A stretch of 58,389 nt of DNA from CAZXFH01 sp964640055. GTDB lineage: Bacteria; Fidelibacterota; UBA2242; JAFGTP01. Made by a program: the position numbers and the translations under genes. The notes under the pieces are model-generated. The model worked only from the letters and a program-made list of their open reading frames with translations. It had not been told where the DNA came from and made no database searches. Location: positions 1 through 58,389 of the forward strand of contig CAZXFH010000018.1 of assembly GCA_964640055.1 (NCBI GenBank), given 5' to 3'. How positions within the stretch are numbered: the first letter of the stretch is position 1; every line of letters starts with the position of its first letter. Below are positions 16,214 to 24,967 of this stretch, in pieces.

Positions 16214-17706
16214 GCATGGCTGTGAATAATAAATTATGTGTACCCATAGTCGCTGAAAACCTGGAACAAGCCCGACATGATTTACAAAAGGCCCAGAAAT
16301 TGGCCGATATAATTGAATTGCGCCTCGATTATTTCAAAAATCCTGATGAGACCGATTTAGAGAACTTTATCCAGGCTGGCCGGAAACCGGTCATTCTAAC
16401 CTGCCGAACGGTCAGCTACGGCGGTGAATATAAGCACAGTGAAGCCCGGCGGGCAGCTCTGTTTAAAGCCGCTATTGACCAGCAATACGATTATATAGAT
16501 GTTGAATATGATTCCCAGTTTGTGGACTCCATTTTAGACTATTCCCGGGGTACACGCGTCATTCTGTCCTATCACAATTTTCAGGAGACACCCAGTCTCA
16601 GAGTATTGAATTCGGTTTATGAAAAGATCATGCGGCGTAAACCGGATCTGGTCAAAATAGTGACCTATGCCAAGCGGATCAGTGATAATTTTACCTTGTT
16701 TCAATTTTTAGAAGACAAAGCCGGTCTGATCAGCTTTAATATGGGGGTAAAAGGCCATATTTCCCGTCTGCTGGCTCCCAAATACAACTCCCTGATCTCA
16801 TTTGCTTCCCTGGAAAGCACGAAAACCTCAGCACCCGGGCAACTCACAGTCACTGAAATGAAGCAAGTCTTTAATTTTAATGAAATTAATCCGCATACTA
16901 CGGTTCTAGGCGTTATTGGCAGCCAGGCGGAACATTCACAATCCAAGTACCTGCATAACCAGGCTTTTCAAGCGGAAAAAACGGATATGGTTTATGTCCC
17001 CTTTAAAGTAGAGGCAGGTGAAGAACTGGCTGATTTTATGCACTATTTCCGGGAATTCAATTTCAAGGGGGCAGCCGTGACAATTCCCCATAAAGTGGCA
17101 ATACAGGAGTATTGTGATGAACTGGATAATACAGCCCTGGAGATCGGCGCCGTTAATACGTTGTGTTACACCGCAAATCGGATCAGCGGCTTTAATACAG
17201 ATTATATCGGGGCAGTGCAGGCACTCGGGGAAAAGACTGAGTTGAGTTCGCAAAAGGTGTTGGTGATCGGGGCCGGAGGTGCGGCCCGGGCGGTAGTGTA
17301 TGGTCTGGTTCAAGCCAGGGCAAAGGTTACAATTGTCAACCGTACTTTTCGGAAAGCCAAAGAATTGGCGGAAAAATTTGATGCCGAAGTCGCTGCTTTT
17401 GAAAGGTTACCTGGTCTGATGGATGCTCAGGATATCATTATCAATACAACTAATGTGGGCATGTATCCGGATACGAATCGCTCGGTTGTTGATAAATTGC
17501 CCCGGGGAAAACTGGTGATGGATATCATCTACAACCCGCTGCAAACCCGTTTTATTGAATTGGCCCAAGCCGCCGGGTGTGAGGTAGTCACCGGAGAAAA
17601 AATGTTGATCTATCAGGCCCTGGCACAGTTAAAAATCTGGACCGGGAAAGAACCGGAATATCACCTTCTGGAAAAAGCTTTTTATAAATACATTAAATCG
17701 GGGTGA
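16210..17706 (+). CDS. aroDE: Fused 3-dehydroquinate dehydratase (type I)/shikimate dehydrogenase
   Basis: One 498-residue protein carries two consecutive pathway steps. Residues about 1-215 are a type I dehydroquinate dehydratase with the Schiff-base Lys at 149 (LVKIVTYA) and the catalytic His in SYHNF. Residues about 228-498 are shikimate dehydrogenase: substrate loop EHSQSKYLHN, catalytic Lys295 in TIPHK, NTDYIGA, the NADP motif GAGGAARA and the basic NRTFRKA. The order AroD-AroE is that of plant and chlamydial fusions. Type I dehydratases are inhibited by Schiff-base chemistry, unlike type II. It overlaps aroK by 4 bp. Confidence 0.95.
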   Translation: MSMAVNNKLCVPIVAENLEQARHDLQKAQKLADIIELRLDYFKNPDETDLENFIQAGRKPVILTCRTVSYGGEYKHSEARRAALFKAAIDQQYDYIDVEYDSQFVDSILDYSRGTRVILSYHNFQETPSLRVLNSVYEKIMRRKPDLVKIVTYAKRISDNFTLFQFLEDKAGLISFNMGVKGHISRLLAPKYNSLISFASLESTKTSAPGQLTVTEMKQVFNFNEINPHTTVLGVIGSQAEHSQSKYLHNQAFQAEKTDMVYVPFKVEAGEELADFMHYFREFNFKGAAVTIPHKVAIQEYCDELDNTALEIGAVNTLCYTANRISGFNTDYIGAVQALGEKTELSSQKVLVIGAGGAARAVVYGLVQARAKVTIVNRTFRKAKELAEKFDAEVAAFERLPGLMDAQDIIINTTNVGMYPDTNRSVVDKLPRGKLVMDIIYNPLQTRFIELAQAAGCEVVTGEKMLIYQALAQLKIWTGKEPEYHLLEKAFYKYIKSG

Positions 17707-17712
17707 GCTAAG

Positions 17713-18801
17713 ATGGCAGGTAATACTTTTGGACATATTTTCAGAGTCACTAATTGGGGTGAATCCCATGGCCGGGCCATTGGGGTGGTAGTAGATGGCT
17801 GTCCGGCCAAACTACCCCTGACGACTAAGGAGATCCAAAGCGAACTGAACCGCCGACGGCCCGGTCAGAGTGAAGTAACCACTGTCCGACAAGAATCCGA
17901 CCAGGTGGAAATTTTCTCCGGTGTTTACCAAGGGCAAACAACGGGAACGCCTATTTTTCTGATCATTTATAATCGGGATGTAAAACAAAAAGATTATAGT
18001 CGGCTGAAAGAAATCTTACGACCCGGCCATGCTGATTATACTTACCAGGCCAAGTATGGTATCCGGGACCCTTATGGAGGAGGGCGTAGCTCTGCCCGTA
18101 TTACAGCCGGACATGTGGCTGCCAGTGCGATTGCCCGGAAAATATTACGGCGTAATATGCAGACCGAGATCCTGGCCTATGTGCAACAGATACGGGATAT
18201 TTTTGCTGAGATTGATGTCGAACAGCTTACCCGTAAACAAGTGGAAAGTAATCCTGTCCGCTGTCCCGACCAGAAGGCTGCTCAGCGTATGCAGACCCTG
18301 CTGGAAAAAGTACGCTCTGAAGGGGATTCCGTTGGTGGCGTCATTGAGTGCCAGGCCCGCAATGTGCTGGCCGGACTGGGTGAACCAGTCTTCGATAAGC
18401 TGGATGCCGCCCTGGCCCGGGCTGTCATGAGCATCAATGCGGTTAAAGGCGTTGAGATCGGACGGGGGTTTGACAGCGCCAATCATTATGGCAGTGAAAT
18501 CAATGATTCCTATTACATGCAGGAAGGCAAAGTAGCCACCCGCACCAACAATGCCGGAGGTGTTCTGGGTGGGATCTCCACCGGCATGCCGATCATACTA
18601 CGGGCGGCCTTTAAACCCACACCCACCATTGGAAAATCTCAGGAAACAGTTACTACATCCGGTGAGAGCGTGACCTTTCAAGCGGAAGGGCGGCATGATC
18701 CCTGTGTGGTATCCCGGGCTGTGCCCATTGTAGAGGCTATGGTAGCCCTGGTACTCTGTGATCACTATTTATGGTATCAAGCGCGGCAATCTAACTCGTA
18801 G
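17713..18801 (+). CDS. aroC: Chorismate synthase
   Basis: Last step of the common pathway: removes phosphate from EPSP to give chorismate, needing reduced FMN. The 362 residues match the family: N-terminal GNTFGHIFRVTNWGESHG, RRRPGQ, the FMN/substrate segment GIRDPYGGGRSSARIT, and near the C-terminus GRHDPCVVSRAVPI. Seven bp after aroDE; last gene of the operon. Confidence 0.97.
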   Translation: MAGNTFGHIFRVTNWGESHGRAIGVVVDGCPAKLPLTTKEIQSELNRRRPGQSEVTTVRQESDQVEIFSGVYQGQTTGTPIFLIIYNRDVKQKDYSRLKEILRPGHADYTYQAKYGIRDPYGGGRSSARITAGHVAASAIARKILRRNMQTEILAYVQQIRDIFAEIDVEQLTRKQVESNPVRCPDQKAAQRMQTLLEKVRSEGDSVGGVIECQARNVLAGLGEPVFDKLDAALARAVMSINAVKGVEIGRGFDSANHYGSEINDSYYMQEGKVATRTNNAGGVLGGISTGMPIILRAAFKPTPTIGKSQETVTTSGESVTFQAEGRHDPCVVSRAVPIVEAMVALVLCDHYLWYQARQSNS

Positions 18802-19162
18802 CACAAGCATTCTTTCACTACAGATTCCTCCTCTGGGGAGATCCAGGATGTGGTAATCTTATTAACCGGCTAACGTCTGGATACATTTTTTAACACTCGT
18901 TTTCATCAGTCCTTTAAAATAACCAGCCAACTTGAAATAGTTACTACATTTCATCCCGTAGAAATCTATTTCGTATTTCACCAGCCAAGCGGATTAAAAA
19001 TCCGAAGGTTAATTTAAATGTTCGGCTGTAGGACAGGCTTACCAGCCTGTCCACTAAATTTCTACTTAGACACTATAAACCAATATTCCCTCTACTCGTT
19101 AAGAGAGGAGGGCCAGGGGGGTGAGTTCATTATAAAAAACCATTAAAATAGAGTTTAATTTC
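18802..19162. repeat. Intergenic region with three small hairpin repeats
   Basis: No gene is seen in this 360-bp gap between the convergent aroC and threonine-dehydratase-like genes. It has a 6-bp hairpin (18990-19004), a 9-bp GC-rich hairpin (19031-19039 with 19044-19052, loop TACC) and a G-rich palindromic block (about 19089-19122). The last two look like the short dispersed palindromes that recur in many bacterial intergenic regions. I saw no second full copy in this window. Either stem could help end transcription from both sides, but neither has a T-run directly after it. Confidence 0.4.
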
Positions 19163-20110
19163 TTACCAAGGCAAATTATCCATGTCAACATTCCCTCCGG
19201 ACAGAATAAGAATTACCCGCTTGCCGGTGAACCGGGTGGGATAGGATAGGAGGGCGGCCAAGGAAACGGCGGACGAGGGCTCCACCATTATTTTCATACG
19301 TTCCCAGATCAGGCGCAGGGCACGAATAATCTGATCATCAGGAACTGTCAGGATTGCTGATACTAGTCTGGTGATAATCGGGAAGGTGCGGCTGCCCAAA
19401 GAAGTGAGCAGACCATCGGCAATGGTTTGTGGATTAACAGAAGGTATGATCTTATTGTATTTGAGGGAACGATAGGCGTCGTCAGCGCCCCGGGGTTCAG
19501 CGCCCAGAATTTTGGTTTGCGGTGCCAGGGACCGGGTGGTTAAAGCCGTACCGCTGAGTAATCCGCCGCCACCGACCGGAGCAATAATATAATCCGGATC
19601 CGGTATTTCCTGTAAACATTCCAAAGCAGCCGTGGCTTGACCGGCAATGACCCGGTAGTTATTATAAGGATGGATGAAACGGGCTCCGGTCTGGCGCCGT
19701 ACTTTTTCCAGTTCCCTTTCCCGGTCTTTTTGGGTGGGTGGGCAGAAAGTGATCTGGCCGCCGTAATTTTTGACGGCATTTACCTTTATGCGGGGTGAAG
19801 TTCCCGGCATAACCACATGACAGGCAATACCCCGTTTTCGGGCGGCCAGAGACAGGGCCGCCGCATGATTACCAGAAGAATGGGTAGTCACACCATGTTT
19901 GGCTTGAGCGGTTGGAAGACTAAAAACTGCATTGCTGGCGCCGCGCATTTTGAAAGAACCGGTTTTCTGAAAATTTTCGCATTTAAAGAAAAGTTCAGCC
20001 GTGCACATCCGGTTAAATGTGTGTGAAGTTAACAGAGGTGTATGGTTGATATAAGGCGTGATCCGCTGATGGGCACCTTGGATCTCTTTTATGGTTGGTT
20101 CTTTTGGCAT
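19163..20110 (-). CDS. PLP-dependent threonine dehydratase/serine racemase family
   Basis: Fold-type II PLP enzyme of 315 residues. The Schiff-base Lys54 is in GSFKMRG, the Asn-containing loop is SSGNHAAA, the phosphate loop is GGGGLLSG and the C-terminal SGGN matches the family. There is no regulatory ACT domain, as in catabolic threonine dehydratase or serine racemase; deamination of Thr/Ser or racemisation cannot be told apart from sequence alone. It follows the phosphate transporter gene by 15 bp on the same strand. Confidence 0.88.
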   Translation of the reverse strand: MPKEPTIKEIQGAHQRITPYINHTPLLTSHTFNRMCTAELFFKCENFQKTGSFKMRGASNAVFSLPTAQAKHGVTTHSSGNHAAALSLAARKRGIACHVVMPGTSPRIKVNAVKNYGGQITFCPPTQKDRERELEKVRRQTGARFIHPYNNYRVIAGQATAALECLQEIPDPDYIIAPVGGGGLLSGTALTTRSLAPQTKILGAEPRGADDAYRSLKYNKIIPSVNPQTIADGLLTSLGSRTFPIITRLVSAILTVPDDQIIRALRLIWERMKIMVEPSSAVSLAALLSYPTRFTGKRVILILSGGNVDMDNLPW

Positions 20111-20125
20111 GGATTAAAATGATAA

Positions 20126-21178
20126 TCACATGGCTGCGGCGTAAACCTGCATACCAAAGGTGTTTTGTAAAAAGAAAAGTGCGATATAGGTCAGCACAGC
20201 TGCTGCCGCCGGTGTAGTCATCCAGCCCAGGGCGATCCGCCCCAGAATATTGTATTTTATATTCTTACCTCCTTGGGATAAACCAATTCCAATAACACCC
20301 CCGATGACTAACTGGGAGCTGGATACCGGTACCAACGGGAAAGCCGGCAGCTGATGGGCCACAAGCCAGTGATGTAAACCGGGCGAGGCAAATAGAAAGA
20401 GCACCAGAGCCTCGGCCAGAACTACCAGCAGAGCAGTATTGGGTGAGAGTGGCACAATGCCGGTTCCTACGGTCTGCATCACTTTAAAGGAATAAGTGAA
20501 AATGCCCATGGATATGGCCAGGCCGCCTATAAAGAAAAGCTGGCGTATCCCTGAAATTGTGATCATATTCGCAATTTGAATATCATTAAGGGGCGCGGCC
20601 GGGATAAAAACACCAACCACATTGGCAATATTATTGGCCCCCAGGGAATAGGCGCCAAAGGCGCCTACCAGGATCAAACCGAAACGGGTATAGACGTCTA
20701 GCCGGAAAAGGCCGATATTGATTGAGCATAAGATTTTTCGGGCAATTTGATAAAGCAGGAAGGCAAATAAAGCGGCCAGAATCACACTCAGCACCCAACT
20801 GAGTGCGATCTTGGTGAGGGTTTGATAGTTCGTCGCCTTACCGGCAAACCAGTTCCACCCGATAATAGCACCCACAATCGCCTGGGAAGTGGAGACCGGG
20901 ATTTTGGAACGGGTCATCCATAATACGGTCAAACCAGCTGCCAAGGCCACCATAAAGGATCCTCCCAATTGGTTTACAGCACCTAATTTACTCAGGGTTT
21001 GACTGGTTCCCGATCCGGAAAGTACCGCACCCAGGATCACAAAAATGCTGGCAATAACAGCAGCGATGCGGAAGCGGACCATTTTGGTTCCCACAGCAGT
21101 CCCAAAAATGTTAGAGGCGTCATTGGCTCCCAGGGACCATCCCAGAAATAAACCGCTTGATAAGTATAACAGGATCAT
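20126..21178 (-). CDS. pit: PiT-family inorganic phosphate transporter
   Basis: Inner-membrane phosphate permease of 350 residues with about ten hydrophobic segments. The duplicated PiT signature is clear: GANDASNIFG near residue 18 in the N-terminal half and LGANNIANVVG at about 180 in the C-terminal half, plus PVSTSQAIVG. Uptake is probably coupled to cations as metal-phosphate symport. It lies 14 bp after the DUF47 gene, its usual partner. Confidence 0.95.
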   Translation of the reverse strand: MILLYLSSGLFLGWSLGANDASNIFGTAVGTKMVRFRIAAVIASIFVILGAVLSGSGTSQTLSKLGAVNQLGGSFMVALAAGLTVLWMTRSKIPVSTSQAIVGAIIGWNWFAGKATNYQTLTKIALSWVLSVILAALFAFLLYQIARKILCSINIGLFRLDVYTRFGLILVGAFGAYSLGANNIANVVGVFIPAAPLNDIQIANMITISGIRQLFFIGGLAISMGIFTYSFKVMQTVGTGIVPLSPNTALLVVLAEALVLFLFASPGLHHWLVAHQLPAFPLVPVSSSQLVIGGVIGIGLSQGGKNIKYNILGRIALGWMTTPAAAAVLTYIALFFLQNTFGMQVYAAAM

Positions 21179-21192
21179 TGACTAAATGGATG

Positions 21193-21837
21193 TTAAATGG
21201 ATCGTTTGATCGAGTAGACGGCCAGTCGATCGGCCACATCTTCCGCCCGATCAGCCACCCGATCCAGGTTCAAAGCAAAATTCCGCAAATGGATTTTATG
21301 GCTCAGATCTTTCAGGGAGTTATGGCGGAATATTTTACGTTTGAGCATTTCCGCCTGCTTATCAGATTCTTTTTCCCAGTAATAGACCTTATGCAGGGTT
21401 TTTTTGATCTGCAGGGGCTGGTGCAGAAAAGCCCGGGTGGCCGTCGCAATCTCATCAATTGTCCGGCTACCGTAATCCGTTAGTTGAATGAAATCAGCAT
21501 GAAAGTCGCCGGGTATCCGGGGCAACTCGATCATAAAATCCGTTAATATCTCTTTGGCCAGATTGATAATCCGGTCCAGATTTTCGAGTAATCCCAGTAC
21601 ATCCCCCCGGGATTCAGGAATCAGGGTCTTCTCATAGAGTTGGGCTTCCACTTCCCGGCGGATTTCATCGGCTTTGGATTCCAGGTCCGATAATTTGTTG
21701 TGGTAATGTTCACTCTGTGCAGAATCATCTTGTAGGTAGGCTTTTACCCCCTGTAACAGAGTCAATCCGGATTGACTGATGATGTCCAGGAAAGTATCTA
21801 CCTTTTTTTCCAAAGCTTTGGTTTTTTTTAAAATCAT
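21193..21837 (-). CDS. DUF47 (PhoU-like) phosphate transport accessory protein
   Basis: A 214-residue all-helical protein of the DUF47/TIGR00153 type, distantly related to PhoU, rich in charged helices with ESKADEIRRE and NLDRVADRAEDVADRL repeats. Members are almost always encoded beside PiT transporters and are thought to regulate them. Between the CYTH gene and pit on the same strand. Confidence 0.92.
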   Translation of the reverse strand: MILKKTKALEKKVDTFLDIISQSGLTLLQGVKAYLQDDSAQSEHYHNKLSDLESKADEIRREVEAQLYEKTLIPESRGDVLGLLENLDRIINLAKEILTDFMIELPRIPGDFHADFIQLTDYGSRTIDEIATATRAFLHQPLQIKKTLHKVYYWEKESDKQAEMLKRKIFRHNSLKDLSHKIHLRNFALNLDRVADRAEDVADRLAVYSIKRSI

Positions 21838-21870
21838 CTTTTATTTCCTGTTAATGATTTTGTTAACTGA

Positions 21871-22353
21871 TCAATGTGGCTGGTCAGGCCAATTCCGGTA
21901 GGGGTTTTTAACCAGCTTGTAATTGTAATAGCGTTCGTCAGCCGTTACTTCCTGACCGATCCAGTCCGGGCGGGGAAAATCCTGATCCTCTTCAGTTAGC
22001 TCGATCTCGGCTATTACCAAACCTTTATTTTCGGCCAGAAATTCATCCACTTCCCAGGTGAAGCCTTCATACTGAATATAATAGCGATATTTTTGAATAA
22101 GTGGCGGAATACTGAAATACTTTAAAATTTCTTTACCTTCGGTATAGGGAATATCATATTCATATTCCAAACGGGACTGAGTTGAACGCAATCCCTTGAT
22201 GGTTAGGAAGGCGTGTTGGTTACCGCTCAACCGGATGCGTATCACGCAATCCCGGTTAAGTTTAAGATACCCCTGCCGGATATAGATCCGTTTTGACGCG
22301 GATCGATACTTTTGGGAGGTGACTAAAAATTTACGTTCGATTTCCAGTGACAT
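21871..22353 (-). CDS. CYTH-domain protein (triphosphate tunnel metalloenzyme)
   Basis: A single CYTH domain of 160 residues. The N-terminal EIERKF motif is the family hallmark. Further tunnel residues are RIRLSG, LTIKG, EYEYDI, WEVDEF and AEIELT. Bacterial members of this size are mostly inorganic triphosphatases, more rarely class IV adenylate cyclases. Standing upstream of DUF47 and pit, a role in short-chain polyphosphate or triphosphate metabolism is likely but inferred. Confidence 0.9.
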   Translation of the reverse strand: MSLEIERKFLVTSQKYRSASKRIYIRQGYLKLNRDCVIRIRLSGNQHAFLTIKGLRSTQSRLEYEYDIPYTEGKEILKYFSIPPLIQKYRYYIQYEGFTWEVDEFLAENKGLVIAEIELTEEDQDFPRPDWIGQEVTADERYYNYKLVKNPYRNWPDQPH

Positions 22354-22454
22354 TTTACGTTTTCAAAATTCTCAGAATAATCCTGAATTCGGCATCTACT
22401 TTAAATATAAGATTTATTTCATAAAATAATAAGCACTTGATGAGTTGCAAAGGA

Positions 22455-22498
22455 AAGCTCTGGCTAGGGGGTTCCGCTCCCTAGCCGGGAAACAGCTT
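22455..22498. repeat. Nested hairpin upstream of the TPP riboswitch
   Basis: An 8-bp inner stem GGCTAGGG/CCCTAGCC (22462-22469 with 22479-22486) is enclosed by AAGCT/AGCTT (22455-22459 with 22494-22498). It lies about 50 bp before the riboswitch aptamer. It has no T-run and could be part of the 5' leader structure or a dispersed palindrome. Confidence 0.45.
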
Positions 22499-22550
22499 GA
22501 AATTTGAGTGGTTCATACCTAAATTAGTCCGCTTATTTATTGAGCGAAAA

Positions 22551-22637
22551 ATCAGGGGTGCTCGTCCCGCCCTATCCAACGGGACAGCTGAGAACATACC
22601 CTTTAAACTTGCTCTGGATAATGCCAGCGAAAGGAGG
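22551..22637 (+). promoter_or_regulatory. TPP (thiamine pyrophosphate) riboswitch
   Basis: All conserved THI-element blocks are readable in order: GGGGTGC, a P3 stem GTCCCG/CGGGAC, GCTGAGA, ACCCTTT, then GGATAATGCCAGCG. The aptamer runs straight into AAAGGAGG, which is also the Shine-Dalgarno sequence of the receptor gene six bases further on. This indicates translational control: with TPP bound, the 3' part of the aptamer would hold the ribosome site. The closing P1 helix is not obvious in the flanks. Confidence 0.95.
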
Positions 22638-22642
22638 AAAAT

Positions 22643-24964
22643 ATGCGTACCTCACTATTTTTTTTATGTCTTAAAATAGTCTTAGTTAGCTTGATTGCCT
22701 GGGGAGTTCTACAGGCGGATCAAGTGGTAATCAAGGGCCAGGTTGTTTCAGCAAAAACTGGACAGCCCATCGAACTGGTGCAGATTACGGTTCCCGAAAG
22801 TGAACGGGGCACGGTCAGTGACAGTCAGGGACAATTTTCCTTTGCTGTCCCGGCTTTACCGGTCAAACTGAAATTTTTACATATTGCCTACCAGAAAAAA
22901 ACACTGACCGCTAAGCAAAGTGATATAGGGATCGTTCGTTTGGCGTCTGAGGTGTTAACCGGAGAAGAGGTCATTGTTTCGGCCAACCGGGCGATTGAAG
23001 GCAAAACCCCGGCCGCTTTTTCGACCCTGACCTCCCGGGAAATTGAGACTCATTATACTGTAGAAGATGTACCGATGATATTGGCGACCGAACCAGGTGT
23101 GTATGCCTATAGTGAAAGTGGTAACGGCACCGGTTACTCTTATGTGAATATCCGGGGGTTTGATCAAAGCCGGATTGCAGTGATGCTGGATAATGTTCCC
23201 CTAAACGACAATGAAAGTCATCAGGTCTATTGGGTCGATCATGCCGATATTTTAAGCAATGCCCGGGATGTGCAAATTCAGCGTGGGATTGGTAACAGTC
23301 TGTACGGCTCTTCGGCTTTTGGGGGCTCGATCAACGTGATTACTAAAATCGGGTCGCAAACTCCGGAACTAAGTGCTACCCTGGGTGCCGGCTCTTATAA
23401 CACCCGCAAATATCGCCTGGAAGGTCACAGCGGTGATCTTCTGGGGAATAATTTTAATGCGACTCTGCGGGCTTCGCGTATTACCTCGCAGGGCTACCGT
23501 GAATACCATAACAGCCGGCAAAATGCTTTTTTTGCAGGCTTAGAACATAGTACCCATCGGATGAAACATCAATTCAGAGCCCTGGTGGGGTATGAAAATA
23601 CTGATTTGAACTGGTGGGGTGTGCCTGCCGAGCATATCAATGATCGTGAGCAACGGCGTCAGGGATATCAGGCCTACACTGATGATTTTCTGCAACAGAT
23701 CTATTCCCTGAATTCTTTTTATATTTTGCAGGATAATCTTTTTCTGCGTAATGTGGTTTACTGGGTCGATGGTTCCGGTTATTATGAGAATCAGGAAGTA
23801 GGAGACTATTACAGTTATAACCTGGATATTATGAATACAATTCCTGATGTTGCGGAAGATACCATGACCACCCGGATGCTGAGGCGTCGCTGGATCATCA
23901 ATCACTACTATGGAATAATTCCTACCCTGACCTGGAAACGATCCCGCAGTCGGGTGGATATCGGCGGGGAACTGCGGCGCTACCAGGGGGATCATTTTGG
24001 AGAAGTGACTGATTTTTCGGTCAGCGAGCTGACCGTGCTGTTGGGTGAGGATTGGTATACCTACTATCAATATCTGGGACAGAAAATTTTAGCGACCGCT
24101 TTCATGCATGTGACCTATACGCCCTTTGATAAATTAAGCATCACCGGTGATTTGCAGTATCAAACCATTGACTGGACTCTGGACCAGCAGGATATTGGCC
24201 ACGCCCCCGGCTATCAGCTATCAGCCAACTGGGACTTTTTAAATCCCCGCATCGGATTGATTTATAACTTTACTGAACAATTTTCCGTGTTCACGAATTA
24301 TGGTAAAGCCCAGAAAGAACCGGCTGACAATCAGATTATTGAAGCCGATGATGTCTGGAGCGAACCTCAAAAAGCCGCGGCAGAAGTGATCAATGATTAC
24401 GAAGCCGGCGTAAAATACAATCATTCTGAATTCGTAGCCCGTTGTAACCTTTATCATATCCAATATTTCAACGAACAGCTGAAAAATATTGATATTGAAC
24501 AGGAAGGGGAGTATGCCTATTATGCTGCCGAGGCCACGATCCATCGCGGACTGGAATTTAGCTTCCAGTATAGCCCCGGAACCCATATCGGGCTCAAATT
24601 GAACGGGTCTCTTAATCAGAATTATTTTTCCAGCGGAACATACAAAAACAATATTTTGCCGCATTATCCAATAGTTTTATCTAATTTGATTCTGAAATCT
24701 AAACCACTGGATAAATTACATCTTTACACGACGGTTCAATATGTGGGACAACAATATATTGATCGGGACAACAGGACTAAGATTGATGGCTATACCCTGG
24801 TCAATATGGGTGCTGAATTGCATTGGCACGGTTTTACCATTACGGGTAAAGTAAACAATGTCTTCAATGTCTTATATGCCACCCATGGTGCCAAGTGGGG
24901 GGATTGCTATTACTGGCCGGGAGCTACGCGGAATGCCTATCTTGCGCTTTCCTACGCCCTCTGA
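22643..24964 (+). CDS. TonB-dependent receptor under TPP control, probable thiamine transporter
   Basis: Outer-membrane active transporter of 773 residues: signal peptide (about 1-26), a carboxypeptidase-regulatory-like domain (about 28-110, IKGQVVSAKTGQPIELV), a plug domain (about 120-235, with NIRGFDQSRIAVMLD and GSINVITK) and a beta barrel to the C-terminus. The start is fixed by the AGGAGG six bases before the ATG. Since a TPP riboswitch controls it alone, it probably imports thiamine, its phosphates or a precursor, energised by TonB-ExbBD (not in this window). No thiamine biosynthesis or inner-membrane thiamine transporter gene is adjacent. Confidence 0.92.
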   Translation: MRTSLFFLCLKIVLVSLIAWGVLQADQVVIKGQVVSAKTGQPIELVQITVPESERGTVSDSQGQFSFAVPALPVKLKFLHIAYQKKTLTAKQSDIGIVRLASEVLTGEEVIVSANRAIEGKTPAAFSTLTSREIETHYTVEDVPMILATEPGVYAYSESGNGTGYSYVNIRGFDQSRIAVMLDNVPLNDNESHQVYWVDHADILSNARDVQIQRGIGNSLYGSSAFGGSINVITKIGSQTPELSATLGAGSYNTRKYRLEGHSGDLLGNNFNATLRASRITSQGYREYHNSRQNAFFAGLEHSTHRMKHQFRALVGYENTDLNWWGVPAEHINDREQRRQGYQAYTDDFLQQIYSLNSFYILQDNLFLRNVVYWVDGSGYYENQEVGDYYSYNLDIMNTIPDVAEDTMTTRMLRRRWIINHYYGIIPTLTWKRSRSRVDIGGELRRYQGDHFGEVTDFSVSELTVLLGEDWYTYYQYLGQKILATAFMHVTYTPFDKLSITGDLQYQTIDWTLDQQDIGHAPGYQLSANWDFLNPRIGLIYNFTEQFSVFTNYGKAQKEPADNQIIEADDVWSEPQKAAAEVINDYEAGVKYNHSEFVARCNLYHIQYFNEQLKNIDIEQEGEYAYYAAEATIHRGLEFSFQYSPGTHIGLKLNGSLNQNYFSSGTYKNNILPHYPIVLSNLILKSKPLDKLHLYTTVQYVGQQYIDRDNRTKIDGYTLVNMGAELHWHGFTITGKVNNVFNVLYATHGAKWGDCYYWPGATRNAYLALSYAL

Positions 24965-24967
24965 TGA

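Noticed and set aside
23540..24664. Minus-strand open frames opposite the thiamine-type receptor
   Set aside because: Shadows of the receptor gene, no start signals or recognisable domains.
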